Part shown: positions 8,102 to 15,156 of the stretch, piece by piece
Layout of the letters: each line of letters starts with the position of its first letter
Position numbering within the stretch: position 1 is the first letter of the stretch
NCBI GenBank assembly: GCA_036556905.1
Contig: DATBIM010000094.1
Span: 1-64,000, forward strand
DNA length: 64,000 nt
Source: 40CM-4-69-5 sp036556905
GTDB lineage: Bacteria; Methylomirabilota; Methylomirabilia; Rokubacteriales; CSP1-6
Direction of reading: 5' to 3'
Notes under the pieces: model-generated
The model's input: only the letters and a program-made list of their open reading frames with translations
What the model was told of the DNA's origin: nothing
Database searches by the model: none
Translations under genes and position numbers: made by a program

Positions 8102-9229
8102 TCATTGGAACTGCCGCATCCGGACCGAGAGGAGCAGGCCGAGGGCCGCCATGGAGACGAGCATCGACGATCCGCCGTAGCTCATGAACGGCAGCGGGAT
8201 TCCCACGACGGGCAGCAGCCCGGTGACCATCCCCACGTTGATGAGCATCTGGATCCCCAACAGCGAGGTGACGCCAAGTGCCATCAGCCTTCCCATCGGC
8301 TCCCGCGCGGCGGCGGCGATCTCGAACCCCCGCAGCAGGAGCAGCCCGTAGCAGGCGAGCAGCACCAGGCAGCCGACGAACCCCCACATCTCGGCGAATA
8401 CGGCAAAAATGAAGTCCGTATGGCGCTCCGGCAGGAAGGCCAGCCGGCTCTGCGTCGCGCCGGCGATCCCCTTGCCCAGGAGCTGACCCGATCCGATGGC
8501 AATCTTGGCCTGGATCACGTTGTACGCGCTGCCCAACGGATCGCGAAACGGATCCAGGTACACCATGATTCGTTCCCGCTGATAGTCCCTCAGCGCGAGC
8601 CAGGCCACCGGCATGGTGGCCAGGCAGGCGAGGACGAACCCACCGAGCAGCCTGAGCCGAGTCCCCGCGGCGATCAGGAGAGCGATCAGCAGGGGATAGA
8701 GCAGGAGCGCCGTGCCCAGGTCCGGCTGCCGGACGATGAGGACGAAGGGCAGGGCGACGATCGGCACCGCCGCCGCCAGGACGACCGGGGTCACCGGCTG
8801 CGCCCAGCGCGACGTCAAAAACCACACCAGCATCAGCAGGAAGCAGATCTTGAAAAACTCCGAGGGCTGGACGGACACTGTGCCCAGTGAGATCCACCGC
8901 CGGGCCCCCGAGACGGTGCGTCCCAGCACGAGGACGACGATGAGAGCCCCGAGCCCCAGCAGATAGAGCGGGGGCGCCAGTCGGATGAGCCTGCGATAAT
9001 CGACGCTGGCGACGACGAGCAGCGCCACCGTCCCCAGCCCCACCCACAGCAGTTGCCGGAACACGACCGCTCCACCCGTTCGGCCGACGTTGAGACTGGT
9101 CAGCGTGGTCGCGCTCATCACGATCAACGCCAGCACGGCGGCCAGCAGGAGCCAGTCGACGTTCTGGAGCAGGCGGCGATCGAACCCGACGGTGACCGGA
9201 TAGGCGCCCCGGAGACCGAGGCTGTTCAC
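8102..9229 (-). CDS. rodA: peptidoglycan glycosyltransferase RodA (SEDS family)
   Basis: About 375 residues with ten or so hydrophobic helices. SEDS landmarks include VSGARRWISLG, VQPSEFFKICFLL, LVRQPDLGTALLLYP, and near the C-terminus NVGMVTGLLPVVGIPLPFMSYGGSS, split across the membrane loops. RodA polymerises glycan strands from lipid II together with the class B PBP2 encoded immediately upstream. The GTG start at 9229 overlaps the mrdA stop as GTGA; the frame is open further upstream but that part is a shadow of mrdA. Expected to be membrane-embedded in the elongasome with MreBCD. Confidence 0.93.
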   Translation of the reverse strand: MNSLGLRGAYPVTVGFDRRLLQNVDWLLLAAVLALIVMSATTLTSLNVGRTGGAVVFRQLLWVGLGTVALLVVASVDYRRLIRLAPPLYLLGLGALIVVLVLGRTVSGARRWISLGTVSVQPSEFFKICFLLMLVWFLTSRWAQPVTPVVLAAAVPIVALPFVLIVRQPDLGTALLLYPLLIALLIAAGTRLRLLGGFVLACLATMPVAWLALRDYQRERIMVYLDPFRDPLGSAYNVIQAKIAIGSGQLLGKGIAGATQSRLAFLPERHTDFIFAVFAEMWGFVGCLVLLACYGLLLLRGFEIAAAAREPMGRLMALGVTSLLGIQMLINVGMVTGLLPVVGIPLPFMSYGGSSMLVSMAALGLLLSVRMRQFQ

Positions 9230-11058
9230 CCCGAGACCTCCAGCGCGGCCACCTTCTCGAAGAAGATCGCGTTCAAGATCTTGCGGGCGATCGGCGCGGC
9301 TACCTGGCTGCCGCGGCCACCCCGCTCCACCAGCACCACAACCACGACTTCGGGCGTACCGGCCGGCGCGAAGGCCGCGAACCACGCATGATCCTGACCC
9401 TTGTCGGCCTTGGAGTTGGCGATGGTCTGCGAGGTTCCTGTCTTGCCCGCCACCGCGAGGCCGGGAATGCGGGCGGCGACACCGGTGCCGCTCTGGACGA
9501 CGGCCAGCAGGCTTTGGCGAAGGAACGCCCACACCACCGGGGACAACTCCACATGCCCCATCACCTTCCCGCTGTCGGCCCACACTACCCCGCGCTCCGG
9601 CCGCTCGATGCGTTGCACCAGGCGTGGCTTCCACAGGACCCCGCCGTTGGCGACCGCGGCCATGAACCTCGCTACCTGCAGCGGGGTGACCGCGAGCTGA
9701 CCCTGGCCGATGGAGATGTTGGCGACATCGCCCGGCTGCCATACCTCGCGACCGCGTCGAACCATCGGCCGGGGAAGGACTCCCGATCGCTCGCCACCGA
9801 ACTCCACGCCCGAAGCCTGGCCGAAGCCGAAGGCCCGAGCGTACTTCACGATGGTCGGTCCGCCGACCTTGAGCCCGGCCTCGTAGAAGAAGACATTGCA
9901 GGAATCGGCCAGCGCGCGTTTGAGATCGACGACACCATGGCCGTCTTCCTTCCAGTCTCGAAAGGTCGCAGCGCCCAGTTTGAATTCTCCGGAGCAGTGC
10001 ACACGGTCGACCGGCGTCAGCACACTCTCCTGGAGCCCGGCCGCGGCGACCACGATCTTGAAGATGGAGCCAGGAGCGTATTGAGTCTGCAGCACCCGGT
10101 TCAGGAGAGGATGATCGGGATGCTGGACGACCCGCAGCCAGGCGGCGCGATCGATGGTGCCGGTGAAGCGATCGATCTCGTACGCCGGGGTGGATACCAT
10201 CGCCAGGACATCACCCGTGCGCGGGTCCATCACCACCGCTGCCCCCGCCCGACCCTCCATCGCCATCTCGGCAGCTTCCTGGATCCGGCGGTCGATGGTC
10301 GTGATCACCTGGGCTCCGGGAACCGGGTCGGTCTGCTGGATCAGCCGGATGGGACGACCCATCACGTCCACCTCGATACGCTCGCCCCCATCGCGACCCC
10401 GCAGGTGCTCGTCGAGCAAGCGCTCGAGGCCGCTCTGGCCGACCATGTCGCCACGACGGTAGCGGCCTTGCCGGAGCTGCTCGTCGCTGGCCTCCCGTAC
10501 GTAGCCGAGGAGGTGGGCAGCAAAGCGGCTCGATGGATAGGCCCGCTGTGGCTCGACCTCGACGATGACACCGGGTAGCTCCAGCTTCCATTCCTCGACC
10601 TTGGCCATGTCCTCCAGCGCGAGGCCGCGCCGGACCCGCACGGGCAGGAAGGAGTCGGGTGCCACCCGAGTCACCGACTCGCTGAGCTCAGCAAAGGGGA
10701 TGCGCAGAAGCGAGGCAACCCGCCCCAGGACCGCATCGCGTTCCTGGGGATCTCGCGGCAGTTCGTGAGGAATCAGCGAGAGGGTGAATGCCGGCTGGTT
10801 GTCGACGAGCGGTACACCGTTCCGATCGTGCAGGATGCCACGGGGCGCGGCGATCGGCCGCACACGGATCCGGTTCTTGTCAGAAGCGTCCAGGAAGCGA
10901 CCGCCCTCGAGCACCTGCAGGTACCAGAGCTGGCCGATGATCACAAGGAAGGCGACCAGCGCCACCGAGGCCAGCGTCACCACCCGTCCCTTTCCCACGT
11001 CCGCGCGGTCGACGAACGGCGTCCTGCCCTGAGCAGGGCCGAGGCGACTCGGCCTCAC
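9226..11058 (-). CDS. mrdA: penicillin-binding protein 2, elongation-specific transpeptidase
   Basis: 610 residues: a short cytoplasmic tail, one transmembrane helix (about residues 28-48), a PBP dimerisation domain beginning RVRPIAAPRGILHDRNG, then the transpeptidase domain. Active-site motifs are GSIFK (SxxK, about residue 330), SCN (SxN, about 387) and KTGTSQT (about 536). The enzyme crosslinks peptides in lateral-wall synthesis. The GTG start at 11058 overlaps the mreD stop (GTGA), and the stop overlaps rodA the same way, so these three genes are translationally coupled. Confidence 0.95.
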   Translation of the reverse strand: MRPSRLGPAQGRTPFVDRADVGKGRVVTLASVALVAFLVIIGQLWYLQVLEGGRFLDASDKNRIRVRPIAAPRGILHDRNGVPLVDNQPAFTLSLIPHELPRDPQERDAVLGRVASLLRIPFAELSESVTRVAPDSFLPVRVRRGLALEDMAKVEEWKLELPGVIVEVEPQRAYPSSRFAAHLLGYVREASDEQLRQGRYRRGDMVGQSGLERLLDEHLRGRDGGERIEVDVMGRPIRLIQQTDPVPGAQVITTIDRRIQEAAEMAMEGRAGAAVVMDPRTGDVLAMVSTPAYEIDRFTGTIDRAAWLRVVQHPDHPLLNRVLQTQYAPGSIFKIVVAAAGLQESVLTPVDRVHCSGEFKLGAATFRDWKEDGHGVVDLKRALADSCNVFFYEAGLKVGGPTIVKYARAFGFGQASGVEFGGERSGVLPRPMVRRGREVWQPGDVANISIGQGQLAVTPLQVARFMAAVANGGVLWKPRLVQRIERPERGVVWADSGKVMGHVELSPVVWAFLRQSLLAVVQSGTGVAARIPGLAVAGKTGTSQTIANSKADKGQDHAWFAAFAPAGTPEVVVVVLVERGGRGSQVAAPIARKILNAIFFEKVAALEVSG

Positions 11059-11540
11059 GCCTCACCTCGCCGGGCCTGCGTCCAGGTCAAAGCAAAAACG
11101 AACGCCGCGCCCAGGAAGCCGTTGTACAACGCCTGAGGCAGCACGACATAGGTCATGAGCTGGCCGAAGGGCGCGGGGAAATGGAAGATCTTGAGGAGCA
11201 GGAATCGGGCAAGTCCCTCGCCCAGGCTCAGCAGAACCAGGCCCGGCACCTGCACCAACGGTTGCGTCACCCACAACCGCCCGCCGAGGGCCCCGATGGT
11301 GAAACCCATGAGGGCCTTGGTGCAGGCCTGCACACCGAGCAGACCACCGCCGACGGCGTCCTGGAGCAGACCCGCGGCAAACCCGCCCAGGCAGCCAAAC
11401 TCGGGACCTCGCCGCAAGGCCAGCAGTACCACCACGATCAGCGGAATGTCGGGGACGACATCGGCGACCCGCAGCGCCGGCGCGATCGTCGCCTGCGCGA
11501 TACCCCCGCCAAAGACCGTCAGGGCCAGGAGGCCGCGCAC
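11055..11540 (-). CDS. mreD: rod shape-determining protein MreD
   Basis: A 161-residue, mostly hydrophobic protein with five or so membrane helices, including VVPDIPLIVVVLLALRRG and the family-like GFAAGLLQDAVGGG stretch. MreD links MreC and the wall synthases in the membrane. Sequence conservation in the family is low, and the call rests on membrane profile, the GLLxDA-like motif and position between mreC and mrdA. The GTG start at 11540 is one base after the mreC stop. Confidence 0.88.
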   Translation of the reverse strand: MRGLLALTVFGGGIAQATIAPALRVADVVPDIPLIVVVLLALRRGPEFGCLGGFAAGLLQDAVGGGLLGVQACTKALMGFTIGALGGRLWVTQPLVQVPGLVLLSLGEGLARFLLLKIFHFPAPFGQLMTYVVLPQALYNGFLGAAFVFALTWTQARRGEA

Positions 11541-11541
11541 G

Positions 11542-12381
11542 CTAGCCTCCGCTCGGAATGGCGAAGTGGGCGCTGACGTCAGTGCTCCGGTTTCCCGTCA
11601 CGAGCAGGACTTCGTCGATGCTGGCCAGATCCACCAGGGGTTCCAGAATCGCGTGGTGGAAGAGGCCGGTCGTCTTCTGGTCGAGGTTGCGCACCCGACC
11701 GATGGGCACGCCGCGGGGAAAGAGGCCGCCCTGACCGGAGGTCACCACGACGTCGCCGACGGCGAGGGCTCCGTCACGGGCCATGTACTTGAAGCGGACC
11801 GTACCCCGTGGCTCACCCTCGACGAGGCCGGGCGTTCGCGTCCGTAGAACGTGGGCGCCCACGGTGGAGGCCGGGTCGGTCAGGACCTGGACGACCGAGG
11901 TCCCCGGGCGGACCTCCACGACTCGCCCGACCAGGCCGTCAGGGGAGATGACGGCCGTGAGTCGACGGATTTCGTCGGCTCGACCTCGATTGACGGTGAG
12001 TGACCGCACCCAGCCACCCCACTCGCGGGCGATGATCTCGCCGGGCAGCGTGTCCAACGGCATCCGGGTCCGGAGATCGAGCAGCCGACGCAGCCGCCCA
12101 TTCTCCTGCAACGTCTCTGTCACCACCAGCGCTTCCACCCGCAGGCGGTGGTTCTCGTCCCGAAGTCGGTGATTCTCGATGTGAATATTCTTCCAGTCCG
12201 CGTAGGTCGTCCACATTCCGAGCGACACGCGGTGGACACCCGTCAGAGCCTTCTGCACCGGCGCCGTGATGAGGGCGATGAGGTCAGCAGCGGGGGCGGC
12301 GTGACCGCGCGTCTGCACGGTGAGGAGCACCAGGCAGACCGCGACCACCAGACCGAGCACCGCCAGCCTCCGAATCCTCAC
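11542..12381 (-). CDS. mreC: rod shape-determining protein MreC
   Basis: 279 residues with an N-terminal membrane anchor (about residues 5-22) followed by a coiled coil (WKNIHIENHRLRDENHRL) and the periplasmic beta-rich domain with SPDGLVGRV, VLTDPASTVGAHV and DVVVTSGQGGLFPRGVPIG, all typical MreC blocks. It scaffolds PBP2 and RodA. The GTG start at 12381 is preceded by an AGGAGG ribosome binding site at a normal distance. It lies 27 bases downstream of mreB in the same operon. Confidence 0.93.
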   Translation of the reverse strand: MRIRRLAVLGLVVAVCLVLLTVQTRGHAAPAADLIALITAPVQKALTGVHRVSLGMWTTYADWKNIHIENHRLRDENHRLRVEALVVTETLQENGRLRRLLDLRTRMPLDTLPGEIIAREWGGWVRSLTVNRGRADEIRRLTAVISPDGLVGRVVEVRPGTSVVQVLTDPASTVGAHVLRTRTPGLVEGEPRGTVRFKYMARDGALAVGDVVVTSGQGGLFPRGVPIGRVRNLDQKTTGLFHHAILEPLVDLASIDEVLLVTGNRSTDVSAHFAIPSGG

Positions 12382-12408
12382 CCCGGCACCTCCTGCCCGG
12401 TGCGAGCC

Positions 12409-13440
12409 CTACGCGGGGATCGCGACCTTCTTGAGGAGCTCGAGCTCGTCCAACACCCTGCCCACCCCCAGAGCCACGCACGACAGGGGATCATCGGCGG
12501 CGGTGACGGGCAGGTTGGTTTCCTGGCGGAGCAGGTGATCCAGGCCCCGCAGCAACGCACCGCCGCCGGTGACCACGATGCCTTTGTCGACGATATCGGC
12601 GGCCAGTTCCGGCGGGGTCCGCTCCAGGCAGGTCCGGACGGTTTCGACGATTGTCATGACGGGCTCGCGCAGGGCCTCCCGAATCTCCTCGTCGGTGATC
12701 ACGATGGTCTTGGGAATGCCATCGATGAGATCCCGTCCCTTGACCTCCATCGTCCGGCGCTCCCCGCCCATCGGGTAGGCCGAGCCGAGGTTGATCTTGA
12801 TCTCCTCCGCCCGCCGCTCGCCGACCAGCAGGTTGTAGTGCTTCTTGATGTACTGGACGATGGCTTCGTCCATCTCGTCGCCGGCGATACGGACCGACTT
12901 GGAGTACACGATGCCGCTCAAGGAGATCACCGCGACCTCGGTCGTGCCCCCCCCGATGTCCACGATCATGTTGCCGCCGGGCTCCTGGATCGGCAGCCCG
13001 GCACCGATGGCCGCGGCCATCGGCTCTTCGATGAGGTAGACCTCCCGAGCTCCAGCCTGCATGGCCGAATCTCGCACGGCCCGTTTCTCCACCTGCGTGA
13101 TGCCCGATGGAACACCGACCACGATCCGGGGCCGGACGAGCGTACGGCGACGGTGCACCTTGTTGATGAAGTAGTGCAGCATCTTTTCGGTCACGTCGAA
13201 ATCGGCGATGACTCCGTCCTTCAGCGGGCGGATGGCTACGATGTTGCCCGGAGTCCGGCCCAGCATGGCCTTCGCTTCGTGCCCGACGGCCAGCACCGAG
13301 TGATCTGCCTGGTGGATTGCCACGATCGAGGGCTCGTTAAGGACAATGCCTTCGCCGCGGACATAGACCAGCGTGTTGGCCGTACCGAGGTCGATTGCGA
13401 GGTCGTTCGAGAACATCCCGGCGAGCAAGTTGTAGAACAT
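12409..13440 (-). CDS. mreB: rod shape-determining actin homologue MreB
   Basis: 343 residues from the ATG at 13440 (MFYNLLAGMFSNDLAIDLG). The actin-fold nucleotide motifs are present: phosphate-1 DLGTANTLVYV, connect-1 near EEPMAAAIGAGLP, phosphate-2 VDIGGGTTEVAVIS and the adenosine motif VVTGGGALLRGL. MreB filaments under the membrane position the elongasome. An upstream in-frame TTG at 13464 would add eight residues, but the 13440 start matches family length. It is the first gene of the operon; see the separate entries for the hairpin and promoter-like elements in its leader. Confidence 0.95.
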   Translation of the reverse strand: MFYNLLAGMFSNDLAIDLGTANTLVYVRGEGIVLNEPSIVAIHQADHSVLAVGHEAKAMLGRTPGNIVAIRPLKDGVIADFDVTEKMLHYFINKVHRRRTLVRPRIVVGVPSGITQVEKRAVRDSAMQAGAREVYLIEEPMAAAIGAGLPIQEPGGNMIVDIGGGTTEVAVISLSGIVYSKSVRIAGDEMDEAIVQYIKKHYNLLVGERRAEEIKINLGSAYPMGGERRTMEVKGRDLIDGIPKTIVITDEEIREALREPVMTIVETVRTCLERTPPELAADIVDKGIVVTGGGALLRGLDHLLRQETNLPVTAADDPLSCVALGVGRVLDELELLKKVAIPA

Positions 13441-13472
13441 CGATACCCCGTCAGCTGACAGCAATGGTTGAT

Positions 13473-13507
13473 AAAAAGTGCGCCCGCTTCCCCCCGCGGG
13501 AGCGGGC
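13473..13507 (-). terminator. terminator-like hairpin in the mreB leader
   Basis: On the minus strand GCCCGCT (13507-13501 side, reading down) pairs with AGCGGGC around a 12-base loop, followed by GCAC and five T. It ends 33 bases before the mreB ATG, so read-through or antitermination would be needed for expression from any promoter upstream. It may instead be a 5' stabilising hairpin if transcription starts at about 13505. The hairpin is seen directly; its role is inference. Confidence 0.5.
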
Positions 13508-13515
13508 CCTACAGT

Positions 13516-13532
13516 AGCACAGTCTGTGCCAA
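13516..13532 (-). promoter_or_regulatory. sigma-54-like promoter element / dyad upstream of mreB
   Basis: The minus strand reads TTGGCACAGACTGTGCT. The GG and GC dinucleotides are ten bases apart, as required for the -24/-12 sigma-54 promoter, with a perfect TGGCAC and a GTGCT in place of TTGCT. The same bases form the dyad GCACA-gac-TGTGC, so a repressor operator is an alternative reading. The predicted start would fall near 13505. Confidence 0.35.
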
Positions 13533-13953
13533 GGCTAGAGAAAATCGCTGGTTTGACAGGGATTTAGAGCTATTCGGACACCGAGGAAAGTCTCGGTCTG
13601 GCAAAAGGAAAGGGTTTTCACGGGGTTGCCGATCTTGGGCTGACCTCGGAAGTTCGAAGGGGGACTCCGCCATTTCCCTGATTGCCGCAGCACGAGCGAG
13701 TTCTAACACAACCATATCTTCAACAAAGTCCGCCCGGATGGCACTGATTATGACGCCAACTGTCACCAGATCGGCTTCTAACAACACTGCCAGACCTTCT
13801 TCAGGCGAGCGGCTCTGCACGAGAACCGGCGCTTAGATATAAGATTTCCGGCGCCGTCATGACAATAATCCAGAGATTTCTCGGTATGTTCGACGCGGAT
13901 GAGCAATGGCTCGGAGCCGAAGGTGGCGGCACATTCCGCACCGTAGAAACCGG

Positions 13954-13983
13954 TTGACGTCGCCGAAAAGACCGTGTAAGAAT
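13954..13983 (+). promoter_or_regulatory. sigma-70-like promoter for the cspA leader
   Basis: TTGACG (13954-13959) is followed after exactly 17 bases by TAAGAAT (13977-13983). The expected transcript start is near 13990, giving a leader of about 160 bases before the cspA ATG, long as in many cold-shock genes. The -10 is a weak match. Confidence 0.5.
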
Positions 13984-14039
13984 GGCGCCGCTTTTAGGTT
14001 CAATAACCGGATGCGTCGGTAGCGATAGTGAACGAGCCA

Positions 14040-14076
14040 CGCCGTGCGAGACCTTATGCGCACGGCGCTTTTTTTT
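14040..14076 (+). terminator. intrinsic terminator inside the cspA leader
   Basis: CGCCGTGCG (14040-14048) pairs with CGCACGGCG (14059-14067) around a ten-base loop and is followed at 14069-14076 by eight T. This is a textbook rho-independent terminator on the same strand as cspA and between its apparent promoter and its ribosome binding site. Two further GC hairpins (14077-14090 and 14094-14111 approximately) follow before the coding region. Confidence 0.8.
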
Positions 14077-14151
14077 GCCCCGCAAGGGGCAGACCCCGCC
14101 GGGACGGCGGGAGCACAAGGGGCCGAAGACCCCAAGGGAGAGGTTAGCGGT

Positions 14152-14352
14152 ATGGCACAAGGTCGAGTGAAATGGTTCAACGATGCGAAGGGCTACGGCT
14201 TCATCACGCAGGAGGGCGGCGAGGACGTCTTCGTCCACTACAGCGCCATTCAGTCGCAGGGCTTCAAGAGCCTCGCTGAGGGGGACGTCGTCGAGTTCGA
14301 GGTCACGCGCGGACCGAAGGGTCTTCAGGCCAGCAACGTCCGGAAAGTCTAG
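14152..14352 (+). CDS. cspA: cold-shock protein, CspA family
   Basis: 66 residues forming a single five-strand OB fold. RNP1 is KGYGFIT and RNP2 is DVFVHYSAI, both intact, and the family opening GRVKWFND is present. The protein is an RNA chaperone that binds single-stranded RNA. AAGGGAGAGG lies about ten bases upstream of the ATG at 14152. The leader contains a strong terminator and further hairpins, so expression is likely controlled at the RNA level. The gene is monocistronic, with no gene on this strand after it until 25993. Confidence 0.95.
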   Translation: MAQGRVKWFNDAKGYGFITQEGGEDVFVHYSAIQSQGFKSLAEGDVVEFEVTRGPKGLQASNVRKV

Positions 14353-14569
14353 GGTTCCCGCCCCGCAGAGCCCCCGGGCCCGGCTTGCCCGCCGGGTCCG
14401 GGTACCGTCCCGGCCGATCCCCTCTGATGAAGGCACGAAAAAACGAGCCCCGACGATGCTTGCGACGCCGGTTCGGACGGAGCGTCGCCCCGCTGGTGAG
14501 GCGGGATCGTCGGGGCCGGTGGTGCCTGGTTCTCCCAGGCAATCCACCTGGAGCTAGCGTGGACCTTGC

Positions 14570-14611
14570 CTAGGAGGCATCCACCTCACAGATCACCGTA
14601 GGGGTACACAT
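14570..14611 (-). CDS. possible 13-residue peptide MCTPTVICEVDAS
   Basis: An ATG at 14611 is preceded at good spacing by GGAGGTGA (14627-14620), an exceptionally complete complement of the 16S 3' tail, and the frame closes at TAG after 13 codons. It lies at the 5' side of the structured RNA above. It could be a leader peptide or a small secreted or modified peptide, or mere chance. An overlapping 51-codon frame begins at the ATG near 14782 and stops inside the Shine-Dalgarno segment. No homologue is recognised. Confidence 0.3.
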   Translation of the reverse strand: MCTPTVICEVDAS

Positions 14612-14632
14612 CGGCTGGATCACCTCCTATCT
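14596..14632 (+). other. 16S rRNA 3'-end-like sequence
   Basis: Read on the plus strand, CCGTAGGGG (14596-14604) and CGGCTGGATCACCTCCT (14612-14628), followed by ATCT, reproduce the last approximately 35 bases of bacterial 16S rRNA, including the anti-Shine-Dalgarno. The only differences are a short change between the two blocks and one base after CCTCCT. No other 16S sequence is visible upstream. See findings for two competing explanations. Confidence 0.6.
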
Positions 14633-14809
14633 CGGCAAGGGCGCCACGCGGGCCCAGTCCCACCGCCCACGAACCGGATGCCGACTCCCGGCCCGAGGCT
14701 CAGCCACGTCAGCCGCCGGCGGAATTGTCGACGGGGACGCCGAAAGGAGCGCTGTTGGCCACTCCGGCTGATTTGCCTTCATCCTACCCCAGCCGGCAAG
14801 CCGCTCTCC

Positions 14810-14828
14810 AAAAAAAGTGCCCCGCACT
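14810..14828 (-). terminator. weak terminator after the ABC-F/HNH genes
   Basis: On the minus strand AGTGC, a three-base loop and GCACT are followed by a run of T (14816-14810). The stem is only five pairs but it lies 17 bases past the HNH stop codon, where the long minus-strand operon should end. Confidence 0.45.
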
Positions 14829-14844
14829 GAGGTCACGGCGCCCG

Positions 14845-15156
14845 TCACGGCTCGTCATCTCCGGGGCGGCCGAGCGAGGCCAGGTAGCCGTGCCATTCCA
14901 CGGGCAAGAGCGACTGCTTGCGGCTGTTGCAGTCCTTGCACGCGGGCACAACATTGCCGCGCACGCTCCGCCCACCGCGGCCGAGCGGCACCAGGTGATC
15001 CATCGTGAGGACGCGGCGACCCACCTGACGCCGGCAGTAATAGCAAAGGCCCGCCGCGATGCGCCGCTTCCACCACTGGCTCTGTCTGAGCTCTCGGGCC
15101 TTGGCCCGCTCCCGTCGCAGCGCTCCGGGATCGACGGGGATATAGAAATCACTCAT
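14845..15156 (-). CDS. small HNH endonuclease family protein
   Basis: 103 residues from the ATG at 15156, overlapping the ABC-F stop by eight bases. CYYCRRQVG and CKDCNSRKQ give two CxxC pairs that should bind a structural zinc, and LTMDHLVPLGRGG with NVVPAC provide the HNH Asp-His core and second half. Single-domain HNH proteins of this kind are widespread and mostly uncharacterised; some nick DNA. Coupling to an ABC-F ATPase gene is probably operonic convenience. There is no intron or mobile-element context to suggest a homing enzyme. Confidence 0.8.
   Translation of the reverse strand: MSDFYIPVDPGALRRERAKARELRQSQWWKRRIAAGLCYYCRRQVGRRVLTMDHLVPLGRGGRSVRGNVVPACKDCNSRKQSLLPVEWHGYLASLGRPGDDEP

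Larger units (their letters stand above)
13441..14151. other. gene-free divergent region between mreB and cspA
   Basis: About 710 bases with visibly lower G+C than the flanks. The ends hold regulatory elements listed separately (mreB leader hairpin and dyad, cspA promoter and leader terminator). The middle, about 13540-13950, shows no recognisable gene. One minus-strand frame (13509-13820, 103 codons) has a plausible-looking first half but a low-complexity tail overlapping the promoter elements, and I do not support it as a gene. A small RNA or long leader could lie here. Confidence 0.5.
14438..14640 (-). ncRNA. candidate structured RNA ending in an intrinsic terminator
   Basis: On the minus strand this stretch has an extended Shine-Dalgarno-like segment (14628-14617), then hairpins (GTGGA/TCCAC and TGCCT/AGGCA near 14560-14585; CTCCAGG/CCTGGGAG near 14530-14552), and finally a three-way junction. 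Its outer 11-bp stem is GCCCCGACGAT/ATCGTCGGGGC (14516-14506 with 14457-14447), enclosing GCGGG/CCCGC and GCGACGC/GCGTCGC hairpins, followed by TCG and six T (14443-14438). Perfect compensating stems plus the T run argue for an RNA transcribed leftwards. A weak promoter (TTTGGA, 16 bases, TAGGAT) may lie near 14790-14815. I match it to no known family. Confidence 0.5.

Noticed and set aside
13509..13820. 103-codon minus-strand ORF upstream of mreB
   Set aside because: Overlaps the mreB promoter-like elements, has no ribosome site I can see and a low-complexity tail; not enough support.
14596..14632. 3' end of a real 16S rRNA gene
   Set aside because: Only the last approximately 35 bases resemble 16S; the preceding bases contain hairpins unrelated to helix 44 and no tRNA or 23S follows.
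14845..15156. HNH protein as a homing endonuclease in a mobile intron
   Set aside because: It overlaps an intact ABC-F gene as an ordinary operon member and no split gene or intron structure is visible.
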